From JBFKUL01 sp041635755 (GTDB lineage: Bacteria > Pseudomonadota > Gammaproteobacteria > Burkholderiales > SG8-39), in contig JBFKUL010000071.1 in assembly GCA_041635755.1 (NCBI GenBank), positions 1-12,199 of the forward strand: a DNA stretch of 12,199 nucleotides, in the 5' to 3' direction. Below the pieces are notes generated by a model that saw nothing but the letters and a program-made list of their open reading frames with translations, did no database searches and was not told the origin of the DNA. This document shows, piece after piece, positions 1 through 6,926 of the stretch (positions are counted from its first letter, which is position 1; each line of letters opens with the position of its first letter). The position numbers were made by a program, and so were the translations under genes.

Positions 1-126
1 GCCTCGCCGCGACCCGACGCCGTCGAGCTTGCCGGCGCCCCGTCCCGGGGGAACCGGGGGCAACGTTGAATTGAGTCCTGAGCGTGAAACTCCGCACGGG
101 GTGGGGAAACGGCCTTGCGTGCCGCA

Positions 127-135
127 TGCTATTCT
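127..135 (+). promoter_or_regulatory. Candidate extended -10 promoter element upstream of the c-di-GMP gene
   Basis: The bases TGCTATTCT fit the extended -10 pattern TGnTATAAT, with 4 of 6 matches in the hexamer. No convincing -35 hexamer lies 17 bp upstream; a TTGCGT at 115-120 is too close to pair with it. The element is about 55-80 bp before the possible start codons at 189 and 216, a plausible leader length. This is a by-eye match only. The first 70 bases before it may be the end of a gene to the left (one frame is open from base 1 to a TGA at 67-69), but that cannot be assigned. Confidence 0.25.
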
Positions 136-161
136 CGTTTTAGACGGTGAGCGTCAGGCGG

Positions 162-175
162 GTGACGTCGGTCAC
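162..175. repeat. Short inverted repeat, possible operator
   Basis: GTGAC and GTCAC form perfect 5-bp arms around a 4-bp spacer (GTCG). The repeat sits between the candidate -10 element and the start codon of the c-di-GMP gene, where a repressor site could lie. An arm of 5 bp is short enough to occur by chance in GC-rich DNA, so the regulatory role is a guess. Confidence 0.2.
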
Positions 176-188
176 ATGATCCTGGCCG

Positions 189-2762
189 GTGAGGTTCGTA
201 CGGGAAAACAATGACGTGAAACGCGAAACCACGACCGTTGCATTGCAGTGGTTTGTCTGGGGCGCGACCTGCTTCCTGCTCGTTTCCGTCGTTGCCACAC
301 TCGCCCGCGGCGTGGGCGGCGTGGTGTGGCCCGCCTCCGGCATCGCCGTGGCGGCAGCGATCCATATGGGAACGCGCGTCTGGCCGGTTATCGCGGCGGG
401 CGCTTTTGCCGGCGAGCTCGCCGCGGGCGGCAGCCTCGGCACCGCGGGAATCTCCTCGCTGGTGCTCGCGGTCGAAACCGCCGTGGCCGGAATACTCTTC
501 GGCCGTGCGCTCGACTTCCGTCCGACTCTCGAGCGGCTGCGCGACGCCCTGGTCCTGTTCTTTGGCACGCTTGGTGTTGCCGCGCTTGGCGCCCTGACCG
601 GGGTGTTCGCCGGACCGGCGCCGGATAACGCCATCAATTCCTGGCTCGCGTGGTGGACGCGCGACGCGCTCGGCGTCCTGTTTGTCGCGCCGCTCGCGAC
701 CACCTGGCTGGCCAAGCCCCGCCGTCCGGTGGAGACCGCGGACGTGATCGGCGTCGGCCTGCTGCTCGCAGCGGTGATCGCCATGGGTTTCGTCTTGTTC
801 AGCGGCGTGGTCGGCGAGACCGCTTCGCAGTATCTGATGTGGTTCGCGCTGTTTCCGCTCGCCGTCTCGGCGGCGACGCAGTTCGGCCCGCGCGAAGTCT
901 CGGTTCTCAATTTCGCCCTTGCCGCGACCATGTTATGGGTCAGTCAGCCGGTCATCGTCCTGGTCGGCGCCGGGCTGCCGCAAGCCTCGCTGGTGGTCAA
1001 CGGGTTCCTCGGCGCGGTGGCGCTCGCTACGCTTGCGCTCGCGTCGATCACTTCCGAGCATCGGCACACGCGCGAGGGTCTGCGCGAAAGTGAGGAGCGA
1101 TTCCGGCGACTGACCGCGTTGTCCTCGGACTGGTACTGGGAGCAGGACGCCAGTTTTCGTTACACCTACGTTTCCGAAGGCGTGCTGGAGAAGACGGGAT
1201 TGCGCGCCGAGGAGCATATCGGCAAAACGCTCTGGGAATTGCCCTCGTCCAGCGTCGAGGGCGACTGGGGTCGACATCGCGCCGAGCTCGAGGCGCACCG
1301 GCCGTTCTACGATCTCGAGATCCGGCGCGAGGACGAGCGCGGCGGGACGCGCTGGATGTCCGTGAGCGGCGAGCCGAAACTCGACCTGCTGGGCCGCTTC
1401 GACGGCTACCGCGGCGTCGGCCTCGACATCACCGAGCGCAAGCGCTCTGAGCGGCGCATTGAGGACCTGGCGACGCGCGATGCGCTCACCGGTTTGCCGA
1501 ACCGGGTCCTGTTTCGCGAGCGCCTGGCGCATGCGCTGGTGAGCGCGCAGCGCGACCGGGAGCTGGTGGCGCTGCTGTTCATCGATCTGGACCGTTTCAA
1601 GACCATCAACGACTCGCTGGGACACGCGATCGGCGACCTGTTTCTGAAAGAGGTGGCGTTGCGTTTCTCGGCATCGATGCGCAAGGGCGATACGCTCGCG
1701 CGCCTCGGCGGCGACGAGTTTGTCGCGCTGCTCGAGGGGCTTCGCCATCCTGACGACGCCGGTTTGGTGGCGCAAAAGCTGATCGCGTCGCTGGCAGCGC
1801 CGGTCGACGTTGGCGGTCATACCCTGGCAGGCGCTTGCTCGGTGGGCATCAGCGTTTACCCCGGCGACGCCGCTGACGCAACCACGCTGCTGCGCAACTC
1901 CGACATGGCCATGTACTCGGCAAAGGATGGGGGCCGTCATACCTATCGCTATTACTCCAACGACATGAACGTGCGTGCGATGGAGCGCCTGTCGATTGAA
2001 AGCCGGATGCGGGTGGCCATCGAGAACGAGGAGTTCGAGCTGCATTACCAGCCCAAGATCAATCTCCGCGACGGCCGCATCACCGGCGCCGAGGCGCTGC
2101 TGCGCTGGAAGTACGCCGATCAGAATTCGATCGAGACGCAGCGATTCGTGACGGTCGCCGAGGAGACGGGCCTGATTCAGCCGCTCGGCGAATGGGTACT
2201 GAACACGGCTTGCCGCCAGGCACGTGCCTGGTCGGGCGAATTCGCACCCCGCATCGCGGTCAACTGCTCGGTGCGGCAGTTCAACCACGCGCTGGTCGAC
2301 TCGGTGCAGGATGCGATCCGCTCGAGCGGAATCGATCCGCGGCGCCTCGAGATCGAGATCACGGAGAGCCTGCTGATGTCCAACGTCGAGCAGAATATCC
2401 GCATTCTGCAGCGCCTTTCCGAGCTCGGCGTGCAGGTCGCCATCGACGACTTCGGCACCGGCTATTCATCGCTCGGGTACCTGAGGCGGCTCAAGATCGA
2501 TACCGTCAAGATCGATCGCACGTTCGTGCAGGAGATCGCGACACGTCCGGACGACGTCGCCATCGTGCGCGCTATCGTTGCGCTCGCTCACGGGCTTCGC
2601 ATGAACGTGGTCGCCGAGGGCGTCGAGACCGAGGCGCAGTGCGAGGTGCTGCGCTCGCTCGAGTGCGACGAAGGCCAGGGGCACCTGTTCTCGCCGGCGG
2701 TGTCGGCCGATGAATTCATGCAGACCCTCGTGCCAGGCCGAGTGCGGGCGCGCGCCAGCTGA
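189..2762 (+). CDS. Membrane-bound MASE1-PAS-GGDEF-EAL cyclic-di-GMP cyclase/phosphodiesterase
   Basis: An 857-residue signalling protein predicted to make and/or degrade cyclic di-GMP at the inner membrane. Residues about 15-290 form a MASE1-type multi-helix membrane sensor, with the VWPASGIA signature near residue 46. A PAS domain (about 300-415) ends in DITERK. The GGDEF domain has an intact GGDEF at 507-511 and an RKGD inhibitory I-site at 498-501, the correct five residues upstream. The EAL domain is also complete by eye: EALLRW at 635, EITES, DDFGTGYSS from 753 with catalytic Asp 753/754, KID, and AEGVET with Glu 810. Both activities are therefore possible; in such hybrids one half often dominates. 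The start is uncertain: GTG at 189 gives the longest frame but has no clear ribosome binding site. GTG at 216 follows a GGGAAAA stretch and is equally plausible. The gene stands alone and converges on the minus-strand array; nothing ties it to the amine genes. Confidence 0.93.
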   Translation: MRFVRENNDVKRETTTVALQWFVWGATCFLLVSVVATLARGVGGVVWPASGIAVAAAIHMGTRVWPVIAAGAFAGELAAGGSLGTAGISSLVLAVETAVAGILFGRALDFRPTLERLRDALVLFFGTLGVAALGALTGVFAGPAPDNAINSWLAWWTRDALGVLFVAPLATTWLAKPRRPVETADVIGVGLLLAAVIAMGFVLFSGVVGETASQYLMWFALFPLAVSAATQFGPREVSVLNFALAATMLWVSQPVIVLVGAGLPQASLVVNGFLGAVALATLALASITSEHRHTREGLRESEERFRRLTALSSDWYWEQDASFRYTYVSEGVLEKTGLRAEEHIGKTLWELPSSSVEGDWGRHRAELEAHRPFYDLEIRREDERGGTRWMSVSGEPKLDLLGRFDGYRGVGLDITERKRSERRIEDLATRDALTGLPNRVLFRERLAHALVSAQRDRELVALLFIDLDRFKTINDSLGHAIGDLFLKEVALRFSASMRKGDTLARLGGDEFVALLEGLRHPDDAGLVAQKLIASLAAPVDVGGHTLAGACSVGISVYPGDAADATTLLRNSDMAMYSAKDGGRHTYRYYSNDMNVRAMERLSIESRMRVAIENEEFELHYQPKINLRDGRITGAEALLRWKYADQNSIETQRFVTVAEETGLIQPLGEWVLNTACRQARAWSGEFAPRIAVNCSVRQFNHALVDSVQDAIRSSGIDPRRLEIEITESLLMSNVEQNIRILQRLSELGVQVAIDDFGTGYSSLGYLRRLKIDTVKIDRTFVQEIATRPDDVAIVRAIVALAHGLRMNVVAEGVETEAQCEVLRSLECDEGQGHLFSPAVSADEFMQTLVPGRVRARAS

Positions 2763-2869
2763 AGTCTGACCGGCGGGAACCGTCTGCCGAGGCCTGGACT
2801 CCGGCCACGCGCCCGATGAGGGCTGATTCGGCGCGACGGACCTGAGGCGAGCGTCAAGGTCGGCGAGTA

Positions 2870-2986
2870 TTGCTCGAGGCGTGCGCCATCGAGCGCTTCT
2901 GGGGCCAAAAGGAGCAGGCCGACCTGCGCCTGCGCCGCACCGGCGGCCAGAACGTCGGCCTGGGCGCGAACGCCGCCGCCCGCTAA
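2870..2986 (+). pseudogene. Possible 3' remnant of a lost gene, or a 38-codon small ORF
   Basis: From a TTG at 2870 to the TAA at 2984-2986 there are 38 codons. Nearly every codon after the first ends in G or C (CAA is the exception), matching the codon use of the real genes here. Upstream in the same frame the codons lose this bias (CGT, CAA, GGT, CGA, GTA) and a TGA closes the frame at 2843-2845. The encoded peptide contains IERFWGQKEQADLRLRR and ends in GLGANAAAR; I do not recognise it. The abrupt onset of coding composition suggests the surviving C-terminal end of a deleted gene rather than a complete one. A genuine small protein with a TTG start (AAGG about 10 bases upstream) is the alternative. 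Confidence 0.3.
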
Positions 2987-3001
2987 GGCCGACCGACGGC
3001 C
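2987..3001. terminator. Small GC hairpin, weak candidate terminator
   Basis: GGCCG and CGGCC form a perfect 5-bp stem with a 5-base loop, directly after the TAA of the putative remnant and about 65 bases beyond the gabT stop on the other strand. No T-run follows in either direction, so it does not meet the usual intrinsic-terminator pattern. It may only be a pause or RNA 3'-end structure. Confidence 0.2.
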
Positions 3002-3066
3002 TGCCCGGCGTGCCTCCTTAGCTCACCACGGTTGGCAAGGACCTGCGTGCAATACCGGGACCGGCC

Positions 3067-4368
3067 TCACGCGGCAGCGGTTGCCGGCTGGCGGGTGACC
3101 TGCTCGATGGTGCGCTCGAGAATGCCGAGGCCTTCGTCGAGCACCGCGTCGGACACCGTCAGCGGCACGAGGATGCGCACCACGTTGCCGTAGGTGCCGC
3201 ACGAGAGCAGGATCAGGCCCTGCTTGGCGCCTTCGGCGACGATCGCCTTGGCGAGCTCGGGTGCGGGCGCGCGCGGCTTTGCGTCCTTGAAGAACTCCAT
3301 GGCAATCATCGGCCCGAGGCCGCGAACCTCGCCGATGCTCGGATTGCGTTGGGCGAGCGCGGCGAGGTGCTTGTTGATGCGCTTGCCGATCTCGGTGCCG
3401 CGCGCGAGCAGACCTTCCTTCTCGATCACTTCGATCACTGCCAGGCCGGCGGCGCAACCGAGCGGGCTGCCGGCGTAGGTGCCGCCCAGACCGCCCGCCG
3501 CCACCGAGTCCATGACCTGCGCTTTGCCGACAACCGCGGCGAGGGGGAAGCCGCCGGCGAGGCTCTTGGCGAGCGCCACCAGGTCCGCCTCGACGCCGGA
3601 ATGCTCGAGTGCGAACATCTTGCCCGTGCGTCCGAAGCCCGTCTGCACTTCGTCGGCGACCAGCAGGATGCCGTGCTCGTCGCAAAGGGCGCGCAGGCGC
3701 TTGAGCAGCTCGGGCGGCGCGACGTAGAAGCCCCCTTCGCCCTGCACCGGCTCGATGACGATGGCGGCGACGTGCTTCGCCTCGACGTCGGATTTGAATA
3801 GGCGCTCGATCGCCTTGATCGAATCATCGACGCTCACCCCATGCAGCGCGCTCGGGAAGGGCACGTGGAACACGCCGGCCGGGAACGGTCCGAAGCCGAG
3901 CTTGTAGGGGTCGACCTTGCCGGTGAGCGCAAGCGTCATCATGGTGCGGCCGTGATAGCCGCTCGCGAACGCGATGATCGCCGGGCGCTTGGTATGCGCG
4001 CGCGCGATTTTCACCGTGTTCTCGAGCGCCTCGGCGCCGGTGGTCAGGAACAGCGTCTTTTTCGCCCCCTTGCCGGGCACCAGCGTGTTCAGCTTCTCGG
4101 CGAGCGCGACGTAGGGCGCGTAGGGCAGGACCTGAAAACAGGTGTGCGTGAATTTCTTCATCTGCGCCTCGACAGCCTTCATGACGTGCGGGTGGCAGTG
4201 GCCGGTGTTGACCACGGCGATGCCGCCGGCGAAGTCGATGTAGCGTCGGCCCTCGACATCCCAGACCTCGGCGTTCAGTGCGCGCTCGGCGAAGATCTGA
4301 TGCATGATGCCCACGCCCGGCGCGACCGCCGCGACGCGGCGCGCCCAAAGTTCCTTGTTTGTCGTCAT
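3067..4368 (-). CDS. gabT: 4-aminobutyrate aminotransferase (class III PLP aminotransferase)
   Basis: A 433-residue omega-aminotransferase that should move the amino group of GABA (or 5-aminovalerate or similar omega-amino acids) to 2-oxoglutarate, giving succinate semialdehyde and glutamate in the cytoplasm. The active site matches E. coli GabT at the same residue numbers: Tyr138 and Arg141 (GYHGR), Glu211 (VQGEGGF), Asp239 and Gln242 (ADEVQTGFGRTG), PLP lysine 268 (AKSLAGGFP) and Arg398 (GNVVRIL). The Glu211/Arg398 pair is the gate that lets GabT handle both omega-amino and alpha-amino substrates. Length is close to the 426 residues of the E. coli enzyme. The ATG at 4368 was chosen because AAGGAGA lies 8 bases upstream; the frame stays open further upstream but only as a shadow of the next gene. 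It is the last gene of the amine cluster, 44 bp behind the C45 gene. No succinate-semialdehyde dehydrogenase is present in the window. Confidence 0.95.
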   Translation of the reverse strand: MTTNKELWARRVAAVAPGVGIMHQIFAERALNAEVWDVEGRRYIDFAGGIAVVNTGHCHPHVMKAVEAQMKKFTHTCFQVLPYAPYVALAEKLNTLVPGKGAKKTLFLTTGAEALENTVKIARAHTKRPAIIAFASGYHGRTMMTLALTGKVDPYKLGFGPFPAGVFHVPFPSALHGVSVDDSIKAIERLFKSDVEAKHVAAIVIEPVQGEGGFYVAPPELLKRLRALCDEHGILLVADEVQTGFGRTGKMFALEHSGVEADLVALAKSLAGGFPLAAVVGKAQVMDSVAAGGLGGTYAGSPLGCAAGLAVIEVIEKEGLLARGTEIGKRINKHLAALAQRNPSIGEVRGLGPMIAMEFFKDAKPRAPAPELAKAIVAEGAKQGLILLSCGTYGNVVRILVPLTVSDAVLDEGLGILERTIEQVTRQPATAAA

Positions 4369-4376
4369 GATGTGGT

Positions 4377-4383
4377 TCTCCTT
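4377..4383 (-). promoter_or_regulatory. Ribosome binding site of gabT
   Basis: AAGGAGA on the minus strand, 8 bases before the ATG. It fixes the gabT start against longer in-frame alternatives that would run into the C45 gene. Confidence 0.8.
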
Positions 4384-4412
4384 GCGATTGACGGTACGGT
4401 GATTTCGGTTGC

Positions 4413-5432
4413 TCAGGCGGACGCTGCGCGCTTGAAGCGCACGTGGCGCGTGCCTTCCTCGAAGTTTTCGATCGACTGGTTCCAGCTTGCCCCCGGCCAC
4501 AGGAAGCGCGCGCTGCGGGCGACCGGGTCGTAGGCCGCGGTATAGAGCGTGCCGTAGCCTTCGTCCAGGGCGCGCGAGTACAGCGGCGGGCGCAGGAACG
4601 ATGCAACCAGCGACTCCGGGTCGAGGCCGGACTCGCTCAGCCGCTCGTTCAGGAACCGCTCGCGCTCGAGCGTCGAGGTCGCCTTGGCATGCTCGTGCCA
4701 CTCGACCTCGCCCTGATGGTTGGTGGTCACCGCGTCGGGCCGCACCTGTGGCGGCCGGTCGGGTGAAATATAGACGGTGGCAAGCTCGCCGCTCGCATCG
4801 AGCACCGTGATGTTGTAGGCCATGTGGACGGGCACTCGCGCGAGCACTTCACTCGCCTGCCGGGTGTTGCTGCAGAACTCGAGCACGTAGCGCAGCACGA
4901 TCGGCACCCCGAAACCCTCTCCGACTGCGCGCCGGCCGCCGAAGCTGAGCGATACGGCCAGCCCGTCCTCGTTTACGCCGTCGAGCACGCCCCAAAGGCA
5001 GTCACTCATCGCGACGACCTTTCGTCCGTTCCAGGCGGTCCTGAGCAGTGCGCCCTCGCACAGGCGCGGACTGTAGTCGTAATTGCGTACCAGCAGGGGC
5101 GTGGGTGCCCGGAGCGCCACCTGCGAGCACGCCGTGAGGTACGGCGGCGGGTCGTATAACGACAGAAATCGCGCCGCCACGTCGCCGCCTCCGGCAAGCT
5201 CGACCAGTGCTTCGTAAGTCGGCACGAGCTCGGGCATGTGCGTGCGCAGCGCGCGCACGCAGCTCAGGTAATAGGGCAGGGGCTTGTGGGAGTTGTTCAG
5301 GAACCATCGCTCGTAGGCGGCGCAGTGGCGTTCGAACAGCGCGCGCCACTTGGCGCCGGGTCGCGCTTCGTCGATCGCCTCGAACTGCAGCGCCGGGCCG
5401 TCGGTCTCGTGCGGATGCGTCGCTACGCTCAA
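4413..5432 (-). CDS. C45-family Ntn-type acyltransferase/amide hydrolase
   Basis: A 339-residue protein resembling the C45 family: isopenicillin-N / 6-APA acyltransferase, insect Tan beta-alanyl-amine hydrolase and bacterial relatives. These mature by self-cleavage before a cysteine that becomes the N-terminal nucleophile. Here that residue is probably Cys102 in YLTACSQVAL, close to Cys103 of the fungal enzyme. It is followed by VRNYDY (Asp119, in the place of the fungal Asp121 by spacing), DGVNEDGLAVS at about 151-161 and VTTNH at about 236-239, all usual for this fold. The likely chemistry is hydrolysis or transfer of an acyl group on an amine; the substrate is unknown. There is no signal peptide, so it should be cytoplasmic. 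The start is a TTG that overlaps the TGA of the ATP-grasp gene (TTGA); no ribosome binding site precedes it, which suggests translational coupling. Internal ATG codons would remove the first 66 or more residues. Confidence is high for the superfamily, low for any reaction. Confidence 0.85.
   Translation of the reverse strand: MSVATHPHETDGPALQFEAIDEARPGAKWRALFERHCAAYERWFLNNSHKPLPYYLSCVRALRTHMPELVPTYEALVELAGGGDVAARFLSLYDPPPYLTACSQVALRAPTPLLVRNYDYSPRLCEGALLRTAWNGRKVVAMSDCLWGVLDGVNEDGLAVSLSFGGRRAVGEGFGVPIVLRYVLEFCSNTRQASEVLARVPVHMAYNITVLDASGELATVYISPDRPPQVRPDAVTTNHQGEVEWHEHAKATSTLERERFLNERLSESGLDPESLVASFLRPPLYSRALDEGYGTLYTAAYDPVARSARFLWPGASWNQSIENFEEGTRHVRFKRAASA
5429..5432 (-). promoter_or_regulatory. 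TTGA stop/start overlap coupling the ligase and C45 genes
   Basis: The TGA of the ATP-grasp gene and the TTG start of the C45 gene share bases (TTGA on the minus strand). The preceding bases on that strand (GCCTTCAAAATTC) hold no Shine-Dalgarno sequence. Re-initiation by ribosomes finishing the ligase is the simplest way to start the second gene and would tie the two protein amounts together. Confidence 0.65.
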
Positions 5433-6883
5433 AGAATTTTGAAGGCGCCGGGCTGCGGCGCCTGTTCCGCTTTCACGGGCACCAGCGGGACGCCCTTGTA
5501 CTGCGAGACGATACCCTTGATCCAGTTCTTGGCGCGCTCGCTCAGCTTGAAGTCCTCGGTCATCGAGCGCCCGCGCATGATCAGAATGCCCAGATCGGCG
5601 CCCTCGTAGCGGTAGTCGCCGGGCCGCGTGATGCGCAGAAAGAACGCCTCCTCTTCGCTTTCCACCGCGCGGCGGTGGTAGTCGAAGCGGCTGTAGGTGA
5701 TCGATCCGTCTCGTCCCATGCGCCAGATGCCGGACGCCGGCGCAGCGGTGACCCGGTCCACCGTGTCGGGGACGTGCTTGATCACCAGCTGGCTCCAGTT
5801 GTCGATGAAGTCCGGGTCGGCCCAGCGCGCGTTCAGCTCCTCGACATCAATCTCGAAGTCCTGGCCCGAGAACTCGAGCAGGTGAAACAGGAACAGCGGC
5901 GCGTCGGCATGCGCAAAGGCGGCGTGGTTGGTCATCGAGCTGGCGCCGGTCACTCGAGGGTTGAGCTCGCCAAGATACACCTCGCCATTGTCCTGGTCGA
6001 TCAGGAAATCGAGGTCGAAATAGCCCCGGTAGCCTTCGTCGCGCAACTGGTTGCCGAACTTGAAGGCGAAGTCGCGCGCCTTATCGCGCACCTGCTGCGT
6101 GAAGGCGCCCGGGAAGATCTCATTGCCGCACCAGCCCCCTTTGTAGGGCGTGAGCTCCTTGTGGCCGACGATCTCCGTCAAGAGTGGGCCGACGATCGTA
6201 CCGCAGCGCGTGGCGCAGGCCTCGAGCGTGGCGCCGCGGCAGTTGATGCGCTTCATGATCTTCACTTCGGGATCGGGCACGATCTGGTCCTCGTACTTCT
6301 TCCAGTCGGCCTCGTTCGAGATGAAGAAGGTGGTGTGGCCCGAGTCGCCGAACGCCGTCTGGATCACCATGTGCTCGCCGAGCTTGGCCTCCTTGGCGAT
6401 CCTCTGCAGCTCGGCGTAGTTTTTTACGCCGCACAGGGCATTAGGCACGCTCGGGACGCCCGCCTTGTTACCGATGCGCACGGTCTCCATTTTGTTGTCG
6501 CAGCGGCTGCGCAGCTTGGCCGGCGGAAACCAGATCTCGATGCCAAGTTCCTTGCACAGCGCCTCGGTGCGCTCGTCGAACATGAGGAAGGTGGCCACCG
6601 GCTTGCCGCCGCGCGCCTTGATGCGGTCGATGACCTCTTTGTGCTCGAGCAGGTAGTTGTTGATGTCCTCGATGCTTTCGAACTCGTCGTGCGGCGCCTC
6701 CTTCGGGGTGAATACGTTCGGGTGCTTGCCGTCGAAGCAGTCGATGTAGCAGATGTACTTGAAGTGCCGCACCCACTCGTCGATGCCGAGCAGGTTGAAG
6801 TTGGTGGCGCTGATGAAATAGATGTTGCGCTCGTTGCGGTGGAAAAAGCGCCGCACGTCCGAGATCGTTCTGATGGTCTTCAT
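5429..6883 (-). CDS. ATP-grasp ligase of unknown substrate
   Basis: A 484-residue ATP-grasp enzyme. The family joins a carboxylate, activated as acyl phosphate, to a nucleophile, usually an amine. Residues 1-120 form a mixed alpha/beta pre-ATP domain. The ATP-grasp domain spans about 125-340, with a small-residue loop at VIQTAFGDSGHTT (173-185) and the metal-binding strand pair FDLDFLIDQ (289-297) and YLGELNPRVTGAS (303-315), where Glu306, Asn308 and Arg310 are the expected metal/phosphate ligands. The last 130 residues are an uncharacterised tail. It has no biotinyl carrier domain, no carboxyltransferase partner nearby and is not recognisably acetyl-CoA-type biotin carboxylase, although such genes may be labelled so by homology. 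An ATG at 6883 with AGGAGGA 5 bases upstream defines the start. It lies 43 bp behind the decarboxylase and overlaps the C45 gene, suggesting it acts on the amine made by the former. Substrates are inferred, not shown. Confidence 0.88.
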   Translation of the reverse strand: MKTIRTISDVRRFFHRNERNIYFISATNFNLLGIDEWVRHFKYICYIDCFDGKHPNVFTPKEAPHDEFESIEDINNYLLEHKEVIDRIKARGGKPVATFLMFDERTEALCKELGIEIWFPPAKLRSRCDNKMETVRIGNKAGVPSVPNALCGVKNYAELQRIAKEAKLGEHMVIQTAFGDSGHTTFFISNEADWKKYEDQIVPDPEVKIMKRINCRGATLEACATRCGTIVGPLLTEIVGHKELTPYKGGWCGNEIFPGAFTQQVRDKARDFAFKFGNQLRDEGYRGYFDLDFLIDQDNGEVYLGELNPRVTGASSMTNHAAFAHADAPLFLFHLLEFSGQDFEIDVEELNARWADPDFIDNWSQLVIKHVPDTVDRVTAAPASGIWRMGRDGSITYSRFDYHRRAVESEEEAFFLRITRPGDYRYEGADLGILIMRGRSMTEDFKLSERAKNWIKGIVSQYKGVPLVPVKAEQAPQPGAFKIL

Positions 6884-6888
6884 CGATA

Positions 6889-6895
6889 TCCTCCT
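6889..6895 (-). promoter_or_regulatory. Strong ribosome binding site of the ATP-grasp gene
   Basis: AGGAGGA on the minus strand, 5 bases before the ATG at 6883. It decides the start against an in-frame upstream start at 6949 that would overlap the end of the decarboxylase. Confidence 0.85.
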
Positions 6896-6926
6896 AAACC
6901 CTTTGCCGGGTGCGGTCGCATCGAAC

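Larger units (their letters stand above)
2763..3066. other. Convergent intergenic region between the c-di-GMP gene and gabT
   Basis: About 300 bases separate the stop codons of two converging genes. It contains a short frame with coding-like composition (2870-2986), a small GC hairpin (2987-3001), and no intact recognised gene. No hairpin followed by a T-tract, as expected of a strong intrinsic terminator, is visible on either strand, so transcription may end by Rho or at weak hairpins. Confidence 0.6.

Noticed and set aside
933..2288. Long minus-strand open frame inside the c-di-GMP gene
   Set aside because: It overlaps the PAS, GGDEF and EAL coding region, which has unmistakable motifs on the plus strand.
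3013..3019. AAGGAGG Shine-Dalgarno-like sequence on the minus strand downstream of gabT
   Set aside because: No ATG, GTG or TTG follows at a usable distance and no coding frame continues from it.
3067..4701. GabT with an N-terminal extension of about 110 residues
   Set aside because: The extra part overlaps the C45 gene in another frame. With the ATG at 4368 all active-site residues fall at exactly the E. coli GabT numbers.
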